A stretch of 64,000 bases of DNA. Origin: Warburgia ugandensis (lineage: Eukaryota; Streptophyta; Magnoliopsida; Canellales; Canellaceae). Below the pieces are notes generated by a model, which did not search any database, was not told the DNA's origin, and worked only from the letters and a program-made list of their open reading frames with translations. This document shows, piece by piece, positions 1 through 12,600 of the stretch; within the stretch, counting starts at the first letter, position 1; every line of letters begins with the position of its first letter. Location: positions 28,097,437 through 28,161,436 of the forward strand of contig CP141138.1 in assembly GCA_035236585.1 (NCBI GenBank), read 5' to 3'. Position numbers and translations under genes: made by a program.

Positions 1-2490
1 TATGTCCATCATCCACTAGAGTGACCCTAGCTCAACCTTTCATAAGGTTCCTATGAGTATTTCAACCCTAAATACTCTTTTCTAATTGATTTTAATTAAA
101 TCCATGAACATTAAAATGTCATTCATGGAGTTTCATTATTCTCCTAATTTTGATCAAGGGATTTATATTCCTTATATTATCCTACTAATTATGGTCCTTA
201 CTATCATTAAGTCCACGTCATTCATTCCATGTAAATGTCCTTCCATTCTAATTTCATTTAATTACATTTTTAATGCAATTTCCATTACATAAGCATTAAG
301 ACATAAATAAAAGCATAAATGAATAAATAAATCTACAATTAAATCTAATAAACAATAAAAGGAAATTATAATAACATTCAACAATTTAAATGCAAATTTA
401 ATGTGCCATAACTAGCCATCATGATCCAACAGTCTTTGTTGATCCTTATTTATTTTTCATCTCTTTTAAGGTTTAGATCTTGATCTTTCATTTTATTTTA
501 GATCTAACACATAGTATTGATGTGATTTCATTCTTCGGTCATTGATGCTTCTCATCCATTAATTTAATCTTCCTTGCTCTACCTGATTAAGGAGATCTTA
601 AGTTACTTTATCCCATTTAAGGGCATAGATCTTCATCTATCCCAAATCCTTATTATTCATTCCATAAATCCATATAATATTAACTTAGTACCTTCATCAA
701 AACTCATCCATGCTATAAAATCATCCTTGATCAAGGAGATTTCCCTTGGTTTTTCTAGATTTTACTACTTTTAAGGCTAGATCTATTAAGATCTACCTAT
801 AAAATTACATATAACTCACTAATTTAAGTTAGTACATTATTATATCATCATCCAATAAGGTTTGATTGGTCTGATCATCCCAAATCTTGTAGATCAAGGA
901 TGTCAGTACATTTATCCACTTAATTTCAGAAAATTTAAGGAATTAAAATTATAATTTTATTGGTTTAGTACCTTCTACTTATCACAAGGAATCCATAAAA
1001 AATTTTCAATCTCAATTTGGATTTCAATTGAGATTTAAAGATTTCAGCCCGTTTTAAGGGCTGAATTTCAATCTTACTATTTTTATTTATTTGAATGATC
1101 TAGAGACATAGAAATTCTATTATGATCATGTTCCTTAAGGTTTTGAGATCCTCTACACACATCCATCGGTTCATATTTTTAGTTTAAGGTCATCTATACC
1201 ATGATCCAAGATCATTGGTATGGATTTTACTAAATAGCATATATAAATACAATTTAAAACATGGATCTAATAAGTTCAGTAACTAAACAACATGATAAGG
1301 AATCTACAGCAACTTTTTGATCTAAATCAGGGTTATATCTAGCCCTTAATTGAAGATTTAAGTCTTCAATTCAAATAATAGACGGCATAGATCAAATTTG
1401 GGTAGAGCGGCTACAGGGACGATCAACAGCATAAAATTCAAAACACAATGTTCTGAAGATACCCAATGGTGCAAGATCATCGTTTACCAACCGAATTGGC
1501 AGGAATAACTTGAAGAAACTATCGAAGATGGTAACCAGTATAGGGGTGATTTTCGTTTTGATTTTTTCGGAGATCTAGGAAGTGGATCATCATGGGACCA
1601 AAGGGCTTTTGTAGATCACCTTGTTTGAACACATCTAATGGTGGAGATTTAGTTTCAACAGCTATTTTTTGAAGCCTAATTCAAATAGGATTTCAGACCG
1701 AAAACCCTGGTTCATTAGGGGATGATGCATCCTTGGACGCGCCCAACGGCTCCACTAAGTTTGGAGTGTCGAGTGCGTCTATGGACACACCCACAAAGAA
1801 TAAGAGAGAAGGAGAGAAAGAAAGAAAAATTGGGGACAATCGGGCTGGTTTCTGTAGATGGGATTTTGGGGCTTTCTAGGAGACCACATGAGGAACATTA
1901 GGAGAATTTTTGGAATTTTTATGAGCTATTTATAGGGGTATTTTGAATTTTTCATGATTACTTATAATCATCACCTTGACTTCTTTTGATTATTAAATTG
2001 TCTTAAGATTCCCACTACCACCTCCTTCTCCACTAGCAGGTGGTAGTGGTTTGACTCATGATGGCCTATTTTCTGGCCATTGGATCCCTTTGTGGGCCCC
2101 ACAAAGGTGTAAAAGGACTAATTTACCCTTTTATAGAGAAAAGTCAATTTTATTCTTCCGAACTTGGAATTGAGCGTACTCAGTGGCATTGGATTCCTAT
2201 TTCTGAGTAGATTCCAAATTTTGATGTCTTAGGTCTCGATTATTTATAAAATTATCATTTTACCCTTTAATACTTAAAAATGAAGAAAAATAAATATTTT
2301 TTTATCTGAATTCAGAATTTGTCGTGCTTATAGTCATTTTGAAGGGTTCGTCGAGTATGTTTTCAATTATACATGTCTTATCTCTAATTCTACTTTTATG
2401 AGAAGTGCATTTTTAGTAACCTTAATATTCCAACCAGATTTTTCTTCAAATTATTTATTAAATTTCCTTACAAAAGTTAGGGGTGTAACA
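1..2490 (-). mobile_element. Partial LTR related to element C (third copy)
   Basis: This stretch is the start-side half (in element sense) of an LTR on the minus strand. It aligns by eye with the C LTR from about 26345 to 29428: the same opening block (AACCTTTCATAAGGTTCCTA), the same purine-rich patch near 1801 where C has a GA microsatellite, and the same minus-strand TATA box. It ends at 2490 in GGGTGTAACA, the complement of a TGTTACACCC-like LTR start. No polypurine tract follows, so it is either a solo LTR or the 5' LTR of an element lying off the left edge. It contains no coding sequence. Many substitutions and small indels relative to C suggest an older or sister family. Confidence 0.7.
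1927..1934 (-). promoter_or_regulatory. TATA box in the C-related LTR
   Basis: TATAAATA on the minus strand, about 560 nt inside the LTR start. The same motif sits in the equivalent place in both C LTRs (29057-29064 and 37080-37087), and its conservation across three copies is the main support. Confidence 0.5.
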
Positions 2491-2495
2491 AAACA

Positions 2496-2940
2496 TGTTG
2501 TTGCTGGTAGAGTTCCACCAAACTCTTATTAATAGCCCAAATTCCTCTCCTAGAGCGATGTGGGAGTAACTTTCAGTCCCTCACTTGTAGCTCGTCACCC
2601 ACTCACCAGGCTGCCCATTACGCTTCACCTCTTGTCCCTTTAGGGAACACATGTTCCCATGTGACATTCTCTGGGTTAGGCGGGCACTCGCATTTGGCTA
2701 GCCACCACACCACAAGGGGAACTAGCTTTGATACCATTTTAACAAACAGGGGTCCCACAACAACAATATTATCCACTTTGGGTTCCTACACCCTTTCTTG
2801 GGCCAACACCCTCATGGTTTTGTTCCTCCCTGATTTTTCAAGGAAAACCAATCGTTGTTGGGAGAGTTCCACCAAACTCTTATCAAAAACCCAAATCCCT
2901 AACCTGTAGCTGGCCACCCACTCATTGGGCTGCCCACTGA
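2496..2940 (-). repeat. Small element with direct terminal repeats, possible TRIM
   Basis: Two copies of a block of about 85-120 bp (shared core GAGTTCCACCAAACTCTTAT, then CTCACC/CTCATT and GGCTGCCCA) lie at about 2496-2620 and 2854-2938. Between them is a non-coding segment with CTTTGATACCA near 2724, the complement of a TGGTATCAAAG primer-binding site. Short LTR-like repeats plus a PBS-like site fit a terminal-repeat retrotransposon in miniature, minus strand. The right copy stops at the junction with O and does not resume after O's right end at 52617, so the piece is truncated or rearranged. It could also be an unrelated tandem repeat. Confidence 0.35.
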
Positions 2941-4529
2941 CTAGGTTTTTTTATAAAAGAATTTTTTAAATATAAATTGGAAATGAAAATCTCATGCAGA
3001 TTTTTTGTTATAAAAAATTTGAAATGTATAATATATATACTTATTTTCTAAATTCCACCTTCAACCCTTGTCATATTATAAACCTTCACATATAATAGTG
3101 AAATAAAAACATACCATTATAAGATTCCCTAATCACAGCCCAAATAATAAGGAATATAAGCTCAAGTCATAATTCAGGTTAAATATATCAGTGTCACCTA
3201 TCTTTTTACATTCATCCTCAAGTGTTCATTGTTTCAAAGTCAAAATAATAATAGAAATGTCCAACTAACTACTTATCCATACTTCTCTTATTCTTATTCT
3301 CCTTATTTAATTTCTTTTAGCTGATTGCTTAGTCCTCTCACGCTTCACCTAAAATTTTTGTAGGGGTGAGCACAACGACTCAATAGGAAAATGCCTAAAC
3401 CAGCCATTTGTAAACCACGACATACATATTGGCATAAATTAAGTAATGCAAACCATTAAATGATAGATCATAAGTATGATATAAACATTATAAAACATTT
3501 ATGCTTTTACCAAAAACTCAGTATTTTCAAAAACATTTAACATATCCTTCAAATCTCATAATACAAGCTCGTTAGGACTTCTATCAAAGAATGGCATATT
3601 ACAATCTGTCGTATCACTGAGTGGTAGTGTCCTACCATAAACTCATCTAGGCATGGTCAATATACTTGAGGATGACCAATGTCTTAGTCCATGTCCAATA
3701 ACTGTACGATATACTATGAACATAGAGGCTCCACATCCAACTACGTTTGGCCGTGGATACCACATGGGGTGGCACTAGATCATAAGAGAGAAGTCTCTCC
3801 CTGACATAATACTTTCATCAATAGACCTCTTAGGGTAGGTATCTTGTTTCAGAAGCCAGTGGCCAATTGGACTGCCTAGCATAGCAACTAGAGGGGTCTT
3901 ATGATTTGCCCCAGGCTAGGCTCAACTCTTAAGAGTGGCCTAATTATTTTATTTTATTTTTTCATTAGATCGTTTCACATTGCTCAACACACCTTATGAG
4001 AGTATTCAAAAACTTTCTCATTCTCAGGCCATATTTCAATTAGCATAAATCATAGACTAACTTATTCTAGTTGTAACATATATATAATTATACCATATTC
4101 GCAGCACAACATTTTCAAAATCATGTATGCATCATGAGAAGAATAATTTCTTTATTTCAATTATTACAAGCATCAATATAACAATTATCTTAATCAGTTG
4201 CTATACTCAATATAAAACAGAGACTATGCACACTTGGAAACATATATTCTTGGATCACAACTTCCAAAATTACATGATATAAAACCCATCAAAATCTTGT
4301 GTGTGGAGCATCTGAGCGAGTGTTAAGAACTATCCATGCTTTAAGTACTTACCCAAGTACTGAGCTAGATGTGCAATGTTCATGAGCTAATTGCCAAGCA
4401 TGATGCCTCAATGTCGAGCACCATGCCCATTGTCCATGCACCATTTGCTATACACATAGTCCAGGCAATACATCCCATATGCCATGTGCAAGCATTGTCT
4501 GTTAGGCACCATACTATATGCTAGATGCT

Positions 4530-4539
4530 GACCACTTCA
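4530..4539. other. Empty target site of the RTE LINE (GACCACTTCA)
   Basis: A single uninterrupted copy of GACCACTTCA followed by CCTAAGG. In the sister LTR the same ten bases occur twice, at 47362-47371 and 50919-50928, on either side of the LINE. This proves the LINE boundaries and shows it arrived after O. Confidence 0.9.
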
Positions 4540-5657
4540 CCTAAGGAGTTGAATATCATGTAGGTTGGCAAGCGAAGCTTTATGCAAAAATATTCATGCT
4601 CTAAGTGTAAGCCACATAACCCTCATGAATGTACACAAAAGAGGTATCATGCAAGGCATGTGCTAAATGGTAATTACATTAATCTAAGGGTTTTATATCA
4701 TGTATGTACCCATATTAAGCACCATGCAAAATACTCACACACTAGGTATTTATCAAGCAATTGTGTGTGTGGTGCATTGCATGCTTCCCAATTAATGTAT
4801 TCAAGCAAGACATCCATGTGTGAAAGGACAACATGCATCTCATCTTTTAAAGCTAAGGCATCGTGCATAGCGTTGATGAGCACTCAACATGAAATCAAAG
4901 GTGGTCATGTGCATATAAGATGACAAAACTAAGATTTGCATTTAAGGCCTAGGAATCGATCCATCAATTAATAAGGCATTTCAGTTAAAAATGAAGCATC
5001 AACCATTTCACAATCTTGTGCACACATGCAATAGATGAAGATGAGTTATGAATTATTATTAGAACACTATTCACAAATGGATATTATTATGAATCCATGC
5101 ACTATTTGATCACGAGATAAAATCTCCATCAAGATGATCTAAGACCCAGCACATGTAACCATCTGTATAGATTAATTTCTAAAGTATTCATTGTGAATCA
5201 ACATGCTTAGATGACCTTGCATATATATCATAAATCAAAGAGATCTAATCTAAATACAAGTACTTATTCATGGTTAGATCTTTATAAAATGAGATTACCG
5301 TGGTTAGAATCATGTAATTGTGATTGAATCCATATAAACAAGCACATAACACTTTAATCTTTTATTTTTAATTAAGGACTCAAAATGTGTTATAAATGAT
5401 AAGCAATAATAAGAACCTAACATGTCAATCTAACCCATAGGAAACTCTTGAAAGAAAACTACTAGCTCTTCATTAATGTATGGTGCATCTATCAACTAGA
5501 TTAATCGTGAAATCAATCACATAATGATAAATTTTCATTTGAAAACCAACTAAATTAGATAAATTCTTACACCCCTACCTCGTAGACAAATCCTTTCTTC
5601 TACAATCTTCTTATTCCAAAAGGCCAAATCTAAGAAGAATGCCCCTACTCCAAATGT

Positions 5658-5659
<2 letters not shown>

Positions 5660-5722
<63 letters not shown>
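5660..5722. repeat. (TC)n microsatellite in O 3' LTR
   Basis: About 31 dinucleotide units between TAG and TTTGTGTTTCACATATT. The sister LTR has a (TG)n tract with a CT-rich tail at the same place (52064-52116). Confidence 0.95.
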
Positions 5723-5725
<3 letters not shown>

Positions 5726-6202
5726 TGTTTCACATATTCTCTTCTTCCCCCCTTACCAATTTTTATTTGACTCCCCTCTTTACTCTTTTATGTTTTATCC
5801 TATCTCAAGATATGCTTCTCCTTTCTATCTTATACCATCTCAAATTCTTATCTTATCCATTCTTTATTACTTATCTTAATCCTCTTTTTCTTTTTCTTTT
5901 TTAATTTACTGGAATTCTCCAAATTTCACTCAATCTCATTTACTCTTTCCTTATTGTATTTTATCTTAGTTCCCTAACTAGGAGTGGACATCCAAACTTA
6001 GGAGATTCATTATATGTGGACATCTCTTGTTATTGAGAACTAAATTTTTTCTCAAAAGAATCAAATTAGTATGTCATGTCAATGGTTTGAACACTGGTCT
6101 CAAGTCATTAGTGCCCACTTTATAACTAGTTGTGCTAACTTGTTTTTGGTGATAGCTTTTGTGAAAATGAACATTTATATTATAGAAATTTGGGGTGTTA
6201 CA

Positions 6203-6240
6203 TTTTCTACCCTCCTGAAAAAAATTTTGTCCTTCAAATT
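6203..6240 (-). promoter_or_regulatory. Element O polypurine tract and 3' box
   Basis: In element sense it reads GAAGGACAAAATTTT, then CAGGAGGGTAGAAAA, directly before the LTR start TGTAACACC. It would prime plus-strand DNA synthesis. The GGA(C)xAAATTTT box recurs just upstream of the 3' LTR in A, B, C and E. Confidence 0.75.
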
Positions 6241-6593
6241 TCAAGGTAATTCAGTAAATAACTAAGGAAGCCGTGGCACTTTCTACCTCTCAAGTAGCTT
6301 CTTCAATCATATGATGATGCCATAAGACTTTGACTAGTAAGCTAGTCTTGTTTCTGAAGGTCTTCTCCTCCCAGTCTAGGATTTATATTAACTTTCTCAC
6401 AAAAGTCAAATTAGGTTGCACTTCTCTTGGTACTTGCTCTAATACATGAGTAGGATCAAGAATGTATTTCCTGAGCATTGGCATGGAATGCATTATCTAC
6501 CTTTGATAGCTGTGGTGGAAGTGCTAGCGGGTATGCCACTTGTCCAATTTTTTTCCAGAATTTCAAATGGTCTTATGAATCTAGGTCTTGATT
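6241..6593 (-). pseudogene. Element O integrase C-terminal remnant
   Basis: The minus strand gives, with stops and frame changes, pieces typical of the gypsy integrase tail: PRFIRPFEILE, an LP-rich stretch where the family has a VFHVSMLRKY motif, a VLEQVPREVQPN-like piece, and KTSLLVKVLWHHHMIEEAT. This region follows the integrase core and normally precedes the end of the polyprotein. It is separated from the rest of O's integrase (from about 18560) by solo LTR S and the element A inside it. The last residues lie close to the polypurine tract, as in A. It is non-functional. Confidence 0.8.
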
Positions 6594-7082
6594 TGTAACA
6601 CCCCAGGTTTTTATACCATTTTTTATATAAATAATAATACTAAATATAGTCGGGATCCCAGAGTAAAAAGGTTTTATTTGCTATATTATATAAAACGTTC
6701 ACTTAAAAACCCCCGGGTGTTATTTCCTTTTTCGAAAACATCACAACCACGATTATGAGATAAATATAAGTACACAACAATAAATTTAAAACAATACTAA
6801 TATCAAATCCAATGTCAAAACCAATAGTGCCTTTATTTTAAACCATAAATATCCAAAACATAATAATGTGGCCTAGGGTCTATCCATCTTACTTAATAAC
6901 ATGTCTATAGTGCATAAATGCCATAATCAACTCAAGTATAAATGTATATAGTCCATAATATAAATATGAAATGTAGTTTATCTCATCACTCATGTCGAGC
7001 TATCTATCAATAAGGTAAAGATGATCCTCACTGCTATCACGATCCCACCACGGCCTTGCCTTTCCTGCTGTCGCACTCAATA

Positions 7083-7114
7083 CTAAGGCATTGCAAAATA
7101 AAGCAATGCCTTAG
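7083..7114 (-). other. Conserved LTR stem-loop, copy in S
   Basis: CTAAGGCATTGC (7083-7094) pairs perfectly with GCAATGCCTTAG (7103-7114) over 12 bp with an 8-nt loop. AGCAAGCTATTGCTTAGTAGG follows in plus orientation. This is one of nine copies of the same structure in the window. Confidence 0.8.
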
Positions 7115-7617
7115 CAAGCTATTGCTTAGTAGGTACATAGACACTTAATGTAATAACAATTGAAATATAAAAAGCAAGTTGAATAGCAATGCTAATATAA
7201 GTGTACAGAACAAGAGTATGGATCATCATGCTACAGGCAGCCACTCCAGGGTCTCAACCAACCCTGCTCCTCATCGACATCGTAACAGGAGACTTAACAT
7301 CTGTCCCCATGGGAAGGCCCGGACAAGTAGTGTGGAGTACCCATGTTACCAAATCCCTACCAAAAGCCATCTGTGGTAGGTGTCTATCACATCATAAATT
7401 CAGAGGGTGGGTGGCTGACCCTACTCCCTCCTAGCATGACATCCATTGAGTGAGAGCACCCATCATAAATCACAAAATAAGAAAATTGTGTATCTAGTAA
7501 AATTAAGAGCACTCACAATCCCCAAGGCACACCCCTCATCCTAAGTTTAGCCTCTTAAAGGACTAGCCACCAAGCTTCCACCACCAATTGTATGAAAAAC
7601 CACCAATCTTAGTGATG

Positions 7618-7622
7618 CGATA
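7618..7622. other. Target-site duplication of element A, left (CGATA)
   Basis: CGATA directly precedes the 5' LTR. CAATA follows the 3' LTR at 17177-17181, so four of five bases match and the difference is a transition. Confidence 0.65.
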
Positions 7623-8195
7623 TGTAATAACCCCAAATTTTAACCTAAATTAGTAATAAAATAAGATAAATTAATTAAAAATTTTAAGCATAGAATTTGG
7701 TTTTGAAATCACTAAAATTAGAAAGTACACGTTGATATGAATTGAATGGTATAAAGGACATCGAAAACGGAGTTCGGATGAGTAAGATATGACCATTTTA
7801 AGTGTAAGGGTAACTTGGTAAATTGCCAGGGACGTTAATTAAAGGGATTTGTTTTGATAACGGCACCCCTTTTCCACTTCCATTAGAGTTCTAATGGAGG
7901 AAGGCACTGATCTACCTTTCATTCAGAAAAAATTGGGACTTAGCCTACTAAATACAAGTTTCCCCTTCCATTCCCATGCTAAACAACCAGAGGAGAACCC
8001 TCGCTTTTCCCTATGCACACCTGGAAACGAGTTGAAGTTACATGCACTAGAGGGCTCTGATCTCCCATCTGCGGCTCTAATCAGGTAAGTTACATACTTT
8101 AACTTGTTATTTATCTTATTTTTCAACTTTTCCCTCACAGATCTGGGCTAGATCGATCAAAATGGCCGTTGGATGACCTATGGATTCAAAACCAT

Positions 8196-8513
8196 GGAGC
8201 ATAGTTAGACCCATGTTAAAGACACCTCAAATGAGACATCTAAGCAATTCATTGTGATCTTTGGACCCAAAAACCCTATGAATGGTAAAACAGATCCAAA
8301 TGGAGCATGGTTAGACCCATGTTAAAGACACATCAAATGAGACATCTAAGCAATTCATTGTGATCTTTGGACCCAAAAACCCTATGAATGGTAAAACAGA
8401 TCCAAATGGAGCATGGTTAGACCCATGTTAAAGACACCTCAAATGAGACATCTAAGCAATTCATTGTGATCTTTGGACCCAAAACCCCTATGAATGGTAA
8501 AACAGATCCAAAA
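8196..8513 (+). repeat. 106-bp tandem triplication in element A 5' LTR
   Basis: GGAGCATRGTTAGACCC recurs at 8196, 8302 and 8408, with the rest of each unit nearly identical (ATTCATTGTGATCTTTGG, then ACCCTATGAATGG). The 3' LTR has one unit (about 14833-14935), so the array grew after insertion. Confidence 0.95.
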
Positions 8514-8750
8514 TCGGAGCTTCTAGGGCTCTGATCAAGCCAAAACAAGGTGGACGGCTTGGGTTCATCGTCCCCGATGGACAGTGAGCCTAAGACGCCC
8601 ACTGGGATGCACAGATGGGGATGCGTAGGATGCTCTTGTGTGTTGTCCCGGACGCTCGGAACGCACTGGGTGTCCTGGGCGCGCAGTGCGCTGGTGTAAG
8701 CCAGTGCAAACCTCACTACCCGTGTAAGTCGGTGCACACGCACTTACCCC

Positions 8751-8757
8751 TATAAAT
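8751..8757 (+). promoter_or_regulatory. Putative TATA box, A 5' LTR
   Basis: CCCCTATAAATTAATA, preserved in the 3' LTR at 15197. It would set a transcription start about 1.1 kb into the LTR. Support is motif and conservation only. Confidence 0.35.
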
Positions 8758-10339
8758 TAATATATTAATTTAAGAAGCCTTTTCACAAAAAAATTGATTT
8801 TGGGAGCTACAGAGGTCCAAATCAGGAGCGAAAACATCCGTTGCGACCGTATTGACGACGCAAACCTAGATTTATATTGAAAACCTATATTTGACTACTT
8901 TTAGATTAGTTAAATTATAAAATATTAATTAATAACTTAGAACCAACTGATCAAAGGGTGATCAAGCATCAAGACTTGAACAATGAGATAAGTATGAAAA
9001 TAAATAAGGGTTCTATGGGGCATATTAGCATGACTACTCTAGAAATTGATCTAGACCATTGGTCTGGACCAGATCTTGGGAAATTATTGATCTGAGGATG
9101 ATCTGACCGTCATATTAAGGTATAAATGTTAGATACACACAAGAACGAATAGATGAACAAGAGATGGGACTAAATTAAGAACCAAATCATAATTAGAGAT
9201 CTTAGGGGATGATCTAAAGGTTGAATCACTATAGATTCCCTTATGATGAAATAAATAACACAAAATAGTATGGTGGTACTGACAGGTACATCTGAACGTA
9301 TACGATAAGGGGATTATATGCTTGAGTTGGGTGAGCTCACGTTGAGGTAGGTGACGACATTTAATGTTTCGTTTTGATTTTAAAACCTTGTATTATCATG
9401 GCATCATGATTGATTGTGATTAAATTGCACTTATTATTAATCAATGATTTTGTGAGATTTAGAGTTTTATGTTATGATCGCTATTTGATTTCAATCATGT
9501 ATTGGATGGATTATGACTGATGGTTTCTTGTGATTGAGATTATTTACTTATGCACAATTAGAAAATCATCTTTCCTTATTGCACCACTGAAATTGATGAG
9601 TTTTCATGAGAAAGGAAAGTGGAGGCTTGGTGGCTGGTCCTTTTAGAGGCTAACCCCATGATGAGTGGGGATTGCGAGCGACAAGTGCTCCTGATTTTTG
9701 ACATATGTGATTTTGTGTTTTGAGTTTTATGACGGGTGTTCTTACCGGTGGATGTCATGCTAGGAGGGAGAGGGCCGGCCACCCACCCTCCAAGATTTGT
9801 CATATGGTAGACACCTGCCCGTAGATGGCTTTCAATAGGGGTTGGTAATATGGATGTCCACACTACCAGTCCGGGCCTTTCCATGGGGACGGATGCTAAG
9901 TCTCCCGTTATGGTGTCAACGGGGAGCGGCAGTGGTTGAGACCCTGGAGGGTTACCACTGCGGCATGATGATCCATACTCTTATTCAGTGTCCTTGCATG
10001 ATGAGCATGGAGATGTGATGGTATGCCTGGGTGTGACGACACTCAAAGGTTTGATATGAGTATTCATGATCTGTGATATGAGTGTATGGGACACTCGTGG
10101 GACCCATGTACCTTAAGGTGCCCTGTTATTATTGAATGCTCATTTACATGAGATTATATCATGTTTTAAATCCATGAGATGCATGTTTTATCGTATATGA
10201 TTTTTTGAGATTTTATTAGCATTGCTTAAAATAATTATATTCTTGTAGAAAATTACTTTACTCATCGTATCAATATGATTATTGGATTTAATTCCATTGA
10301 TATACATTAAATGTCTATGTACTTACCAAGCATTTCTTG

Positions 10340-10372
10340 TTGAGGCATTGCGTTATTGCTGCAATACCTCAG
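10340..10372 (+). other. Conserved LTR stem-loop, A 5' LTR
   Basis: TTGAGGCATTGCG pairs with TGCAATACCTCAG with a few wobble or mismatch positions. The sister copy at 16785 pairs perfectly. It is preceded by ACCAAGCATTTCTTG, a decayed form of the ACCAAGCATAGCTTGCT near-palindrome. Confidence 0.8.
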
Positions 10373-10737
10373 ATATTAAAGAAAGACAGGACATATGAGG
10401 AGTTAGAAGAATAGTGATCGAGAAGTCTCATTTAGAGGTATTTTCTAATTTCACATGGATTATGTATGTATATATATATATATGTTATTGGACTTGATTA
10501 TACTGTTATGGGAATGTGGCTGATGACTGGATGATCCTGGAATAGTAAATCTATTTTAAACATGTTTACTTGGAAAAAAAAAAATCTTGTTTTGCGTCAA
10601 TGGTTGACCTCGAGATTTTTCTAAAAATGAAATTCGATTGAAATTGTTTTTCACTATTTTGGTTTTAAAAACAATTGGGGCCCACCTTTCGTAAAGATTT
10701 AAACAAAAAAGTATTGAACAACCTGGGTCGTCACAGT

Positions 10738-10750
10738 TGGTATCAAAGCA
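10738..10750 (+). promoter_or_regulatory. Element A primer-binding site
   Basis: TGGTATCAAAGCA, two bases after the LTR. It is complementary to the 3' end of initiator-Met tRNA with one change (A for G at position 9). It is followed by GGTTCATCC, which could extend pairing into the T arm. Confidence 0.85.
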
Positions 10751-12500
10751 GGTTCATCCACTCACAGCCAATCCCAAAAGTCTATGTGAAGGATGACAGT
10801 CCAAGGTGAGAATTAGAACTGGTAGGAGCTAAATGAGTAAATCATTTCATAAATTATGAAACTAGAATAAACACCCTTTAATGATGTTGGGAGTTGAACT
10901 AGTAAGTGCAAGGATAGAGTGAAACCATATATAGAGTTGAATCAAATCATTAATAGATAATGATTCATATGGGGGGGCATGAAGAGTCATGGGAAAAAGG
11001 AAAACGATCAACTAAAGGAAAAGTAAATTCTTATGAGAATAGCAAAGTTCTTAAGAGTAAGAAATCACTACATGATATGTATGAGTTAGTACCTCTAGTT
11101 GAGAATATTTGTGTGGATAGATGATTTGCTAATGGAGAAAATGTACTATGAGTATAATATATAATGTGAGAATAGTAGGTATGACACTTAAAGAATACAA
11201 TGGTTAATGGTGAGTAAAGATTTAGAATAAAGATTGTGAACGAGTTCTCTGGGTGAAAACTTTACTATATGATAGAAGATATGTATATATAAATTACTTT
11301 TAAGAATTCAAGTTATAACTTGGACTATGCTTATAAATTTTGAAAGAGTATAAAGGCAATTATAACTGCAATTGAGCAAGATCAATGATGGTTAAAATAA
11401 ATGAGAACTTGAGAATTTTAAGGAAGTATTGTATTCATCTAAACTTGAAGTGGATTTAGTTGAGGAATAAATTATAGTATGAATGAAAATCATTAACAAT
11501 TGATGGAACAATATTTAATATTCCATAGATGAATTATTTGATCTATAAGTTGAAATTTATAAGTCCTTATGCACAAAAAATAAAAATAAAAAAATACTGA
11601 TAACTAGACATTGGTGACAAGTTAATGTTACAAACTTTATTGAAATTTTAATTATGATGGGAAGTGCATAGCCCTAGAGGATGTGATAAATGTGTTATGA
11701 GAATAATTGTTAAGTATTGATTATAATGTGGTCTAAAATGGCTAAGAAAGTCATTATGAAATATCAAGCACATTGGATGTGAGGTTGACGATTGTAAATG
11801 ATTTGATAAATATGACCATGGAATATTTGATTTGTTAAAGGAAATGAAATAGTAGAAGTGAGAACACCAAAAATGTGATTACGAGAATTCTAATTATGAT
11901 GGTTTGAGAGATCATGTTCCTCCATTGTCGAGACTTTTATATGAAAGACTTTTAAAAAGGCTAATGATGACCAATATCCTTCTCTTATGAGCATTTGGTG
12001 ATATGGTGAAAGTTGTTGCTTTAGAGTAGAGAAATTAAATGGGTCAACAGTATTGAACTATAATATATAATTGATTGATAGGCCCCTGATTTTTTTTATG
12101 TTGGGTAAGGAGGCCACAATAGATTATGATATGTTGACACATGAATTGAGAAATCAGAGGATGGTAGAGCATCCTACATTAGTGACAAAGGCAATATAAT
12201 TGGACTTTGCATTATTGAAAGATATTCTCTTGGGACTTGAATTGAGCATAGAAACTCAGACATGAGTAGTTTGAGTTAGCCTAGAAAGAGCAGGAGATTT
12301 TTTTTTTCATTGACATAATTATTGGCGCCACTGAGCTAGTAACATTGATTAGACAGGATTGGGATGTGAACAAGAGAAAGTACATTAGTAAAAGAATAGG
12401 CACCTAAATAGCTATGTCTTGGTAGTATCTGGGACCAGATGCAAGAATTCTAGTGAAAGGGTTATGGAAACTTATAAGTATTATTAGGGTTGAGTGGTAG
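10751..12500 (+). other. Element A internal region without recognisable genes
   Basis: AT-rich and stop-dense in all frames. It would be the gag position, but I recognise no gag motif or zinc knuckle. The block near 11225-11350 (ACTATATGATAGAAGATATG, then AACTTGGACTATGC) matches element E near 57870-57960, so A and E share this decayed or non-coding segment. Confidence 0.6.
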
Positions 12501-12504
12501 AGAT

Positions 12505-12600
12505 AACGAGAAATAGGTTGAATGTTGATCTCATCCCACTCGATATGATTGATTGCAACATAATCCTTAGAATGGATTCTCTAATATGGAGATAGTGATT
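12505..12600 (+). pseudogene. Element A protease/RT linker remnant
   Basis: Translation gives LIPLDMIDCNIILRMDSL, recognisably the conserved gypsy segment (L-x-DFDVILGMDWL) at the end of the protease domain, followed by a decayed CYxKKxxxF-like stretch with stops. Element E has a shorter match near 59489. The upstream catalytic protease motif is not visible. Confidence 0.6.

Larger units (their letters stand above)
2941..6202 (-). repeat. Element O 3' LTR
   Basis: About 3.26 kb. It matches 46848-52616 once the RTE is removed from the latter. Shared blocks include the start (CTAGGTTTTT), the CATGCCCATTG block near 4420, the empty RTE target at 4530-4539 and the end GGGGTGTTACA. The terminal TGTGCAAC present in the 5' LTR is missing here. 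Positions of about 3337 to 4410 have no counterpart in the 5' LTR, which carries a deletion of roughly 1.07 kb. Confidence 0.8.
6594..7622 (-). repeat. Solo LTR S, first part
   Basis: It begins TGTAACACCCCAGG directly after O's integrase sequence. It is related to the LTR of element A in opposite orientation: the block GGGAAGGCCCGG at about 7310 and GGGTGGGTGGCTGACC near 7405 are the complement of A's 9770-9890. No primer-binding site or polypurine tract flanks it, so it looks like a solo LTR left by recombination. It is interrupted at 7623 by element A and resumes at 17182. Confidence 0.75.
7623..10735 (+). repeat. Element A 5' LTR
   Basis: 3113 bp, TGTAATAACC...GTCACA. It is about 190 bp longer than the 3' LTR because of a 106-bp triplication near 8200-8510. 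It contains a TATA motif, a GC-richer central block (about 9750-9970) shared with the other LTR families, and the conserved stem-loop at 10340. Confidence 0.92.

Noticed and set aside
4582..4923. 113-codon plus-strand frame in O's 3' LTR
   Set aside because: Antisense to the element. The matching region of the 5' LTR (about 50965-51330) does not keep the frame, and the composition is that of CATG-rich repeat sequence.
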